DNA from: Candidatus Heimdallarchaeota archaeon
GTDB lineage: Archaea; Asgardarchaeota; Heimdallarchaeia; Heimdallarchaeales; Kariarchaeaceae
Length of the DNA: 6,598 nucleotides
Direction of reading: 5' to 3'
NCBI GenBank assembly: GCA_021399405.1
Contig: JAAFKL010000263.1
Span: 1 to 6,598, forward strand
The notes under the pieces are model-generated. The model was given only the letters and a program-made list of their open reading frames with translations, did not search any database and was not told the origin of the DNA. Position 1 is the stretch's first letter; each line of letters begins with the position of its first letter. Below are positions 1 through 6,131 of the stretch, piece by piece. A program made the translations under genes and the position numbers.

Positions 1-238
1 ACACAACACCATTTTCAATAAATACAACCGCATACGTGAACTGCTTGCACCCATCATTTTTGCAATAAGCATAAACATCAACAGTGCCTTCTGAAATTGA
101 AAGACCAAATAGGATCATCTTCTCACCTTTTTTAAAATACTCCAAATTCTGACCGATTGATTTTGTTTGCCAATTAGACAGAATGGATTGACAATTAATG
201 CATTTACCATCAATTTCAAAGGTATCGAATAGACCCAT
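1..238 (-). CDS. Small zinc-ribbon-like protein, 3' end beyond window (partial)
   Basis: An open frame begins at ATG (238-236) and stays open for 79 codons to the window edge, so the C-terminus is missing. The visible protein starts MGLFDTFEIDGKC and has two cysteine pairs: C13-x2-C16 and C59-x4-C64. Between them lie a WQTK segment (23-26) and a YFKKGE segment (34-39). Paired cysteines on either side of a beta-rich core are the usual sign of a small zinc ribbon, and small proteins opening MG-[LM]-FDT with CxxC are, from memory, common in prokaryotes and phages with no known function. No signal peptide or membrane helix is visible. The start is supported by a TATA-like box 25-32 bases upstream, which fits a leaderless transcript. 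It is separated from the TPR gene upstream by 75 bp and has its own promoter, so co-transcription is not required. Metal binding is inferred; the biological role is unknown. Confidence 0.75.
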   Translation of the reverse strand, partial: MGLFDTFEIDGKCINCQSILSNWQTKSIGQNLEYFKKGEKMILFGLSISEGTVDVYAYCKNDGCKQFTYAVVFIENGVV

Positions 239-270
239 ATACTAACAAATTACCTATTGATCTATTAAAT
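239..270 (-). promoter_or_regulatory. TATA-box promoter of the small zinc-ribbon gene
   Basis: On the minus strand ATTTAATAG occupies 270-262, placing its core at about -32 to -25 relative to the A of the ATG at 238. This is the canonical archaeal TATA distance if transcription starts at or next to the start codon. No Shine-Dalgarno motif lies between box and ATG, which agrees with a leaderless mRNA. The element does not resemble the promoter repeated in front of the three TPR genes. The call is based on position and composition only. Confidence 0.45.
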
Positions 271-313
271 CTGCTGAAAGTCAACACAGAGGAAAATAGG
301 ATTAGTCTAATTA

Positions 314-2155
314 TTATTTGGTTATATTCTGCTGTGCAAATTTCAGGTATTGTTTTAATTTCAATTTCTCAATCTTATCATCCTTCCTCATTGAATCCCA
401 GGAATCAAGATTTTGTAAATATATCTTTTTCTCTAATTTTATTCGTTCCTGATACATCTTCAGATTCCTCTCATCAGCAAGTGTCTGGGCCTCCTCAAGA
501 TAATTAATTGAAGATTCAAGATCTTTTTGCAAAGTGGCAATCTTGGATCTCAAAATTAAGACTTCTATATAATACAAAATCAAACCCTTTTCCTTTGACA
601 TAGCAGTAAGATCTTCTACCTCGTTCACTAATACATCTAATATCTCTTCTTCTCCGTAGAATTGAAAATCATCTAGTAATAGTTCACAATAGTTGAATCT
701 GGCAAATAGGTGCAGTTTAATATCATAGATTTTACCACGTGAGATTTTTTCGAAGACCTCCTGGGCCCTAAATCTAGATTTACCCTTTTGCACTCCAGTC
801 ATGTGCTTCAATATTATCGCCTCACTCAGATCTTTATACAAGGTCATTTTCTCGTGACCTGAAAATTCAGCAATTATCCCATACAATTCATTCCTTAATA
901 ATTCAGTATCTTTCCCTTCAATACATGAAATCTGTATGAGTTTCATCAAACATTCGGCTCTCTGAAAGTCAAAATATTGGACAATCTGACACATGTCAGA
1001 GACCATAGTATAATATTTTTTGGCTTCAATTAATTCAGAGTTTGCCATATATATGTCTGCAAGTCGAAAATATGTTAGAATGCTGAATTCTGATGTAATA
1101 AAATTATTCTTTTTGAGATATTCTTTTATCAAGTCTAGAGCTGAATTGATCTCTGAAGTGCTGCTTACACCTTTTAAATTCTGAATTTTTGCTTTGTGGA
1201 TATGGTATTGTGCGTCTATTATATCACTGGGCCTTTGATTTCCAATATTTATTGATTTTTCCAAATGGTACTCAGCCTTTTCCAAATCTCCAAAATCAAT
1301 GTAAAATCCAGCCAGTATTATATGGGCTAAACCACTTTGAGAGTATAGGAGATTTTTTTGTAAATACTTTTCTGCTTTAATTAAATTACCCTCGATCATA
1401 TTGAGGAAACCTAAACCAGAATAAGCTTGAAGTAAATTATTATCTATTGAATTATCGATAAGTTTGGGAGCATGTCCATTGATCTTGATAAAGTCCTCCA
1501 ACCACACTAAAAGTAACATGCATATTTCTCGATTTTTATCCATGTCATTTACCAATCTGTAATAGATCATTAAATTACTCAACCTTCCTGCCTTCAAAAT
1601 TGAATTCTCTAGATCACCAGAGCATAAATCCACACAATTGACCGCTGCAAGTATCATATTATCGGGTTGAATCAATACAAAATGATACATTGCGAGCAAA
1701 TCACTTTGCCGTACTTTAATATAATTTATCCATATAGGTTTTGACCAATCAAAATATATGAACCCGTCCTCATTAGTCAATGGCTTTTCAAAATTGTTTA
1801 TTTCCTCGAGAATCTTATCAAATAAAGTAATTTTATCTCGTATAATTTTAGATATTTCATCACGCAACTGATCTGCATTCTTTGGTGGAGAATTGAGTAT
1901 ATAGCCAACTTTTCCATAAATCTCATCTATATCAAAAAAAATTTTATAAAATAGGGATTGAATAACATCCTTCTCTCCGATACTCTGACGCCACTTTTCA
2001 ACCTGTTTAGATCCTTTTTTATTTTTAAGCATTGTAATATTATATTGATGATAATCTGGAGGATAAATAATCTGCTTATTTTTTTCCAATAAGATTGGTA
2101 TTTGATGATGCAAACCTGAAACCCATAAATTCTCAAGTTGTTCAAAAACGTCCAC
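314..2155 (-). CDS. TPR-repeat protein, tandem paralogue copy 1 (613 aa)
   Basis: Third gene transcribed in the array. It starts at GTG (2155-2153) and ends at TAA (316-314). No ATG fits better, and the GTG sits in a 12-base context shared with both paralogues. The N-terminal part (1-200) is helical and not clearly TPR, with motifs YPPDY (31-35), NSPPKNAD (88-95) and FDWSKPIW (135-142). TPR-like helix pairs follow at about 241-274, 275-308, 313-345 and 360-393, with the usual small residues (for example LGFLNMIEGNLIKAEKYL). From about 395 a helical module is roughly 80% identical to copy 3 by hand alignment, with a TPR-like unit near 525-560 and a lysine-rich tail ending KFAQQNITK. No signal peptide, membrane helix or catalytic motif is seen, so it is probably a cytosolic protein-interaction scaffold; partners are unknown. 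It is the most divergent copy in the TPR region, uses TAA where the others use TGA, and has a run of eight T in its coding strand (1941-1934). Confidence 0.9.
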   Translation of the reverse strand: MDVFEQLENLWVSGLHHQIPILLEKNKQIIYPPDYHQYNITMLKNKKGSKQVEKWRQSIGEKDVIQSLFYKIFFDIDEIYGKVGYILNSPPKNADQLRDEISKIIRDKITLFDKILEEINNFEKPLTNEDGFIYFDWSKPIWINYIKVRQSDLLAMYHFVLIQPDNMILAAVNCVDLCSGDLENSILKAGRLSNLMIYYRLVNDMDKNREICMLLLVWLEDFIKINGHAPKLIDNSIDNNLLQAYSGLGFLNMIEGNLIKAEKYLQKNLLYSQSGLAHIILAGFYIDFGDLEKAEYHLEKSINIGNQRPSDIIDAQYHIHKAKIQNLKGVSSTSEINSALDLIKEYLKKNNFITSEFSILTYFRLADIYMANSELIEAKKYYTMVSDMCQIVQYFDFQRAECLMKLIQISCIEGKDTELLRNELYGIIAEFSGHEKMTLYKDLSEAIILKHMTGVQKGKSRFRAQEVFEKISRGKIYDIKLHLFARFNYCELLLDDFQFYGEEEILDVLVNEVEDLTAMSKEKGLILYYIEVLILRSKIATLQKDLESSINYLEEAQTLADERNLKMYQERIKLEKKIYLQNLDSWDSMRKDDKIEKLKLKQYLKFAQQNITK

Positions 2156-2191
2156 AATATCGTATAACCGAATTCATTAAAAAAGGTGTTG
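2156..2191 (-). promoter_or_regulatory. Repeated array promoter, copy 1 (leaderless)
   Basis: On the minus strand CAACACCTTTTTTA begins at 2191, 36 bases before the GTG at 2155, with the TATA-like core TTTTTTAA at 2184-2177 (about -29 to -22). The sequence directly before the start codon is ATATT. Both elements recur at almost the same distances before copies 2 and 3, while the bases between them differ, which is the pattern of a conserved functional promoter. There is no Shine-Dalgarno sequence, so a start of transcription at or very near the GTG is likely. Compared with the other copies, this one has one extra T and one A-to-C change in the block upstream of the T-run. Confidence 0.6.
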
Positions 2192-2244
2192 GGGATTACT
2201 AGTACACACCGCAAAACTTTGGAATTGCAGATAATTTCATATTG
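2156..2244 (-). repeat. Intergenic spacer between copies 2 and 1, homologous to the 4090-4174 spacer
   Basis: This 89-bp spacer can be aligned along most of its length with the 85-bp spacer between copies 3 and 2. Shared blocks in transcription order are AAATTATC, AATTC, GTTNTGCGGT, TAGTNAT, CCCAACA and the CTTTTT TATA block. The duplicated unit therefore included the 3' flank and the promoter as well as the coding region. No stable stem-loop is evident. The only long T-run downstream of the copy 2 stop codon is the one that forms the TATA box of copy 1. Confidence 0.6.
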
Positions 2245-4089
2245 TCACTTGGTGATATTCTGCTGCGCAAATTTCAAATATTGCTTCAATCTCAACTTCT
2301 CTATCTTATCGTCCTTCCTCATAAAATTCCATGAATCAAGATTTTGTAAGTAAATCTCTTTCTCCGCTTTTATTCTCTCCTGGAAGTTAATCAATTTCTT
2401 TTTGTCTGCCATTTCTTGGGCTTCCTCAAGGTATGCCAGTGATGCTTCAAGATCTTTTTGTAAAGTTGCTATTTTTGATCTTAGGATCAGAACCTCGATA
2501 TAATACAAAATCAATCCTTTTTCTTTGGTCATCTCTGCGAGATTGTCAACATCATTGACCAGTATTTCCAATATTTCTTCATGTCCATAGAATTGAAATT
2601 CATCCAACAGCAATTCACAGTAATTATATTTGGCAAAAAAGTGAAGGTTGATATCATAGATTTTACCTCGTGATATTTTTTCAAAAATCTCTAATGATTT
2701 AGATCTTGATCTCCCCATCTGTGCTCCAGATACATGTTTCAGTATTATTGCTTCACTCAGATCTTTATACAAAACCATTTTTTCATGGCTTGAAAAATCA
2801 GCAACTACTCCGTACAATTCATTCTTCAGTAATTCTGTATCTTTCCCCTCAATACATGCAATATGGATTAATTTCATAAGGCACTCTGCCCTGTGGAAAT
2901 CGTAATAGTGGACAATCTTGCACATCTCCGCTACTATCGAATAATACTTTTTGGCACCATCTAAATCTGAGTTAGCCATGTAAATGTCAGCTACACGAAA
3001 ATATGTCTCAATGGTCGGTGTCGATGTAATAAATTCATTCTTTTTGAGGTGATCTTCTATGAGTTCTATGGCTTGTTCAATATCTGAAGAACTGTTTTTA
3101 CCTTCTAAATTGAGAATCTTGGCTCTATTTATGTGATACTGTGCTTCGAGGGAATTATCTGGGTTTTGATCATGAAGCTTTTTGGAACGTTCTAGGTGAT
3201 AGTATGCTTTATCTAACTCTCCTGAAATTATGTAGAATTCTGACAATAATTTATTGGCCTTTCCTGATTGTGAATATTCTAAATATCTGTTGTAATATCT
3301 CTCTGCTTGAATTAAATCCCCTTCAAACATTGCTAGGCTTCCAAGATCCGCATAAGTCCCTAACTGTGACATATCTGGCATACCCTCTACATCAAATGGT
3401 GAGTACCCATGTTTCAGAATAAAACTTTCTAACCATTCTTTGATTATCAATCTGGTTTCCCGATTTTTATCAATATTGTTGATTACTCGATAGTATATAG
3501 CTAAATTATTTAACATTGCCACTTTAAAGATCGAATTCTCCAATTCATCTATACAATAGCTAGTACTTTCTTTAGCTGACTGTATCATTTGTTCAGGCTG
3601 AAGCAATAAGAAATGATAGATTGCTTGTAACATTTTCTGAAAAACTCTAGCCGTATTCACCCATATAGGTTTAGACCAGTTAAAATGATTGTATCCATCT
3701 ATATTTGCCTTTCTAAGATCAAATTTTTTATATTCATCAATAATCTGTCCACAAATATCAACTTTCTCTTTTGTCACACTTGAAATTTCAATTCGCAATT
3801 CATCAGCATTTACAGGAGGAGAATTTAATACATAATTCGTTTTTATTACCACATTGTGAAAATAATCACTATAAAGCTTTAATTGCAGATTTTCAAGGTT
3901 GCTCAATGCTCCAATGTTTTTTTCCCATTCTTCCAATACATTCGGTTTATCCTCGAGTCCCACAATTGTAAATCTCATAAAATAGTAATCAGGAGGATAA
4001 ATGTCTTCTCTGTTCTGATCCAGTATCTCTAAAGCTTCTTGAGGAAAACCCGCATACATTTTGTTTTCAATCAGCTCAGTAATGTCCAC
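2245..4089 (-). CDS. TPR-repeat protein, tandem paralogue copy 2 (614 aa)
   Basis: Middle gene of the array, starting at GTG (4089-4087) and ending at TGA (2247-2245). It has the family architecture: N-terminal helical domain with YPPDY (31-35), NSPPVNADELR (89-99) and FNWSKPIW (136-143); TPR-like units at about 242-275, 276-309, 314-347 and 361-394; and a C-terminal module ending in KFAQQNITK. Its first ~30 residues (MDITELIENKMYAGFPQEAL) are clearly unlike the MDVFE..LHHQI start of copies 1 and 3, and it lacks their WRQSIGE segment, having EWEKNIG at 54-60. From about residue 350 onward it is closest to copy 3, including nearly identical DNA at 2477-2514. No enzyme, DNA-binding or membrane motif is visible. 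The difference confined mainly to the N-terminus suggests the copies recognise different partners through that end while sharing a common C-terminal function; this is inference. Confidence 0.9.
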   Translation of the reverse strand: MDITELIENKMYAGFPQEALEILDQNREDIYPPDYYFMRFTIVGLEDKPNVLEEWEKNIGALSNLENLQLKLYSDYFHNVVIKTNYVLNSPPVNADELRIEISSVTKEKVDICGQIIDEYKKFDLRKANIDGYNHFNWSKPIWVNTARVFQKMLQAIYHFLLLQPEQMIQSAKESTSYCIDELENSIFKVAMLNNLAIYYRVINNIDKNRETRLIIKEWLESFILKHGYSPFDVEGMPDMSQLGTYADLGSLAMFEGDLIQAERYYNRYLEYSQSGKANKLLSEFYIISGELDKAYYHLERSKKLHDQNPDNSLEAQYHINRAKILNLEGKNSSSDIEQAIELIEDHLKKNEFITSTPTIETYFRVADIYMANSDLDGAKKYYSIVAEMCKIVHYYDFHRAECLMKLIHIACIEGKDTELLKNELYGVVADFSSHEKMVLYKDLSEAIILKHVSGAQMGRSRSKSLEIFEKISRGKIYDINLHFFAKYNYCELLLDEFQFYGHEEILEILVNDVDNLAEMTKEKGLILYYIEVLILRSKIATLQKDLEASLAYLEEAQEMADKKKLINFQERIKAEKEIYLQNLDSWNFMRKDDKIEKLRLKQYLKFAQQNITK

Positions 4090-4124
4090 AATATTACTAT
4101 ACTTAAAGAATTAAAAAGTTGTTG
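4090..4124 (-). promoter_or_regulatory. Repeated array promoter, copy 2 (leaderless)
   Basis: CAACAACTTTTTA begins at 4124 on the minus strand, 35 bases before the GTG at 4089. The TATA-like core TTTTTAA lies at 4117-4111 (about -28 to -22). The GTG is preceded by AATATT and followed by GACAT, matching the start context of both other copies. The spacing and sequence agreement with the promoters of copies 1 and 3 is the main evidence. No Shine-Dalgarno sequence is present. Confidence 0.6.
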
Positions 4125-4174
4125 GGAATAACTATTATAGACCGCATAACTTGCGAATTCTTGATAATTTTCTT
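4090..4174 (-). repeat. Intergenic spacer between copies 3 and 2, homologous to the 2156-2244 spacer
   Basis: This 85-bp spacer shares ordered blocks with the spacer between copies 2 and 1, including the decamer GTTATGCGGT (4150-4141), CCCAACAAC and the TATA block. The spacer in front of copy 3 (6023-6131) shares only the CAACAAC/TATA part, so the decamer belongs to the repeated unit's 3' flank or is an operator restricted to the inner genes. No convincing hairpin terminator is present. Confidence 0.6.
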
Positions 4175-6022
4175 TCATTTGGTGATATTCTGCTGGGCAA
4201 ATTTGAGGTACTGTTTTAATCTCAATTTATCAATCTTATCATCCTTACCCATTGAATTCCATGAATCAAGATTTTGTAAATAAGTCTCTTTTTCTATTTT
4301 TATTCGATCTTGGTAAATCTTCAGATTCCTCTCATTAGCAAGTGTTTGGGCCTCTTCAAGATATTCGAGAGCAAATTCAAGATCTTTTTGCAAAGTGGCT
4401 ATTTTCGATCTTAGGATTAGAACCTCGATATAATACAAAATCAACCCTTTTTCTCTCGCCATTGTAGCAAGATCTTCCACCTCTTTTACTAGGATTCCCA
4501 ATATTTCTTTATCTCCATAGAACTGAAACTCATCTAGTAAAAGTTCACAATAGTTGAATCTGGCGAATATATGGAGATTGATATCATAGATTTTACCTCG
4601 GGATACCTTTTCGAATATCTCCAGTGATCGGAATCTTGATCTACCCCTTTGGGCCCCCGTCATATGCTTCATTATTAATGCTTCACTCAGATCTTTATAC
4701 AAGACCATTTTTTCATGGTTTGAATAATCAGCAATTACTCCGTACAATTCATTCTTCAATAATTCAGTGTCTTCCCCTTCAATACAAGAGATTTGAATGA
4801 GTTTCATTAAGCATTCTGCCCGGTGGAAGTCGTAATAGTGCACAATTTTACACATATCTGCTACTTTCGAATAATACTTTCTGGCTTCATCTAAATCTGA
4901 ATTAGCCATGTAAATATCTGCAACCCGATAATATGTTTCAATTGTTGGAATTGAGGTAACATAATCATTTTCTTTGAGATGGTTTTCAATCAATTCGATT
5001 GCAGTATTAATATCCTTATTGCTACTTCTACCAGCGATATTAGATAATCTGGCTTTTTGAGTATAGTATTGAGCCTCAAATACTTCAACTCCGCCATGAA
5101 CCTCAATAGTCAGTGACATTTCTAGGTGTTTCTCTGCCTTTTCAATTTCTCCAAAATTTGTGTAAAATCGGGCTAACATTATATGTCCAAAACCATCTTG
5201 AGAGTATTGGAAATGATTTAATAAATACTTTTCTGCTTGAATTAAATTACCTTCAAGCATATCGAGTTCACCTAGGGAAGAAAAAGTTGCCAAAACAATC
5301 ATATTTAATGAACCATTTGGAAGTTTAGGTGCATGTCCATAGATTTTGATAAAATTTTCCAACCACAATGAAAGTGACAACCTTGTTTCTCGATTTTTAT
5401 CAATATCATTAACCACCCTATAATAGATCGATAAATTATTCATCATTATTGCTTTATAATATGAATTCTCTAATTCCCCTGTGCATAAATCTACAGTTCT
5501 GACTGCTGAAAGTATCATTTTCTCTGGTTGGAGCATAAGATAATGAAAAATCGATTGCAAATCACTTTGCGCAACTTTTAATGCATTTTTCCATATTGTT
5601 TTTGACCAATCAAAATGAAGAAACCCATCTTCTTTAAACACTGAAATATCAAAATTGTTTGCTTCGTCGATTATTTTGTCATGAAGTTCAATTTTTTCTA
5701 ATAGTATTTTAGATGCTTCATCACGAAATAATTCTGGATTCTTGGGAGGAGAATGTATGGTGTTTCCCACCTTTTCATAAATACCATCCTTATCATGTCT
5801 GACTTTAAAATATAATGAATGAATAATATCATTTTCTCCGATACTCTGACGCCACTCTTCAGCTAATTTTGATGTTAGTCCAATTCCACCCCCATACTGT
5901 CCTGATTTCCATTGGTGATAATCTGGAGGATAAATAATATGTTTATGTTTTTCCATTAATTCTTTTATTTGATGATGCAAACCTGAAATCCATAATTTCT
6001 CTAGTCGTTCAAAAACGTCCAC
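4175..6022 (-). CDS. TPR-repeat protein, tandem paralogue copy 3 (615 aa)
   Basis: First gene transcribed in the array, starting at GTG (6022-6020) and ending at TGA (4177-4175). The N-terminal domain carries YPPDY (31-35), HSPPKNPE (90-97) and FDWSKTIW (137-144), with proline replaced by threonine in the last motif. A short glycine-rich insertion (QYGGGIGL, 42-49) falls in a region that differs in length and sequence in all three copies. TPR-like units lie at about 243-276, 277-310, 315-348 and 362-395. The C-terminal module (397-615) is about 80% identical to copy 1 by hand count and ends in KFAQQNITK. It is the intermediate member of the family: its N-terminus matches copy 1 and its TPR region matches copy 2. 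It appears cytosolic and scaffold-like. The substrate, partner and pathway cannot be read from the sequence, and the DUF362 gene upstream gives no firm functional link because a separate promoter lies between them. Confidence 0.9.
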   Translation of the reverse strand: MDVFERLEKLWISGLHHQIKELMEKHKHIIYPPDYHQWKSGQYGGGIGLTSKLAEEWRQSIGENDIIHSLYFKVRHDKDGIYEKVGNTIHSPPKNPELFRDEASKILLEKIELHDKIIDEANNFDISVFKEDGFLHFDWSKTIWKNALKVAQSDLQSIFHYLMLQPEKMILSAVRTVDLCTGELENSYYKAIMMNNLSIYYRVVNDIDKNRETRLSLSLWLENFIKIYGHAPKLPNGSLNMIVLATFSSLGELDMLEGNLIQAEKYLLNHFQYSQDGFGHIMLARFYTNFGEIEKAEKHLEMSLTIEVHGGVEVFEAQYYTQKARLSNIAGRSSNKDINTAIELIENHLKENDYVTSIPTIETYYRVADIYMANSDLDEARKYYSKVADMCKIVHYYDFHRAECLMKLIQISCIEGEDTELLKNELYGVIADYSNHEKMVLYKDLSEALIMKHMTGAQRGRSRFRSLEIFEKVSRGKIYDINLHIFARFNYCELLLDEFQFYGDKEILGILVKEVEDLATMAREKGLILYYIEVLILRSKIATLQKDLEFALEYLEEAQTLANERNLKIYQDRIKIEKETYLQNLDSWNSMGKDDKIDKLRLKQYLKFAQQNITK

Positions 6023-6058
6023 AATATAATGATTTGTTAAATTTATAAAAAGTTGTTG
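6023..6058 (-). promoter_or_regulatory. Repeated array promoter, copy 3 (leaderless)
   Basis: CAACAACTTTTTA begins at 6058 on the minus strand, 36 bases before the GTG at 6022. The core TTTATAAA at 6049-6042 (about -27 to -20) is the best TATA match of the three. The start codon has the shared ATATTGTGGACGTT context. Just upstream, 6065-6084 holds a short AT-only inverted repeat (ATTATTT, 6-base loop, AAATAAT), which is weak evidence for an operator because the sequence is so AT-rich. No Shine-Dalgarno sequence is present. Confidence 0.65.
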
Positions 6059-6131
6059 TGAGCAATTATTTGTGAATAAATAATAGATGGATTTGATTTA
6101 TTGTGAATTAGATTTAGTGTTCCAAGTTATT

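Larger units (their letters stand above)
314..6058 (-). repeat. Three-unit head-to-tail tandem duplication (about 1.93 kb period)
   Basis: Three units, each consisting of promoter, ~1.84-kb coding region and, for the inner junctions, a homologous 85-89 bp spacer, follow each other in the same orientation. Start-to-start distances are 1933 and 1934 bases. Homology on the upstream side ends near CAACAAC at 6058. On the downstream side it ends at about the stop codon of copy 1 (314), since the 239-313 spacer does not resemble the internal ones. Protein-level divergence is substantial, so the duplications are not recent even though order and spacing are preserved. No transposase or direct repeats that would imply a mobile origin were seen at the edges. 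Confidence 0.85.

Noticed and set aside
1189..1380. Plus-strand open frames opposite the TPR genes (1189-1380, 3141-3422, 3771-3971, 5113-5328)
   Set aside because: They are short, antisense to conserved coding sequence, and show no domain or plausible promoter. They arise as shadows of AT-rich helical coding sequence.
1942..1955. TATA-like TTTTATAAAAT inside copy 1 as an internal promoter
   Set aside because: No start codon with a conserved downstream frame follows at a suitable distance, and the paralogues lack it. Such strings are expected in AT-rich coding DNA.
1927..2214. A 95-codon minus-strand frame overlapping the start of copy 1
   Set aside because: It needs a TTG start in the spacer, overlaps the well-supported copy 1 frame, and has no counterpart in front of copies 2 or 3.
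314..6022. The three paralogues as a transposon or phage array
   Set aside because: There is no transposase, integrase, terminal inverted repeat or target-site duplication at the edges, and the genes carry no mobile-element domains.
6065..6084. Inverted repeat ATTATTT / AAATAAT as a terminator hairpin or operator
   Set aside because: Seven A/T-only pairs around a six-base loop make a weak stem, and such matches are common in this composition. Mentioned only as context for the copy 3 promoter.
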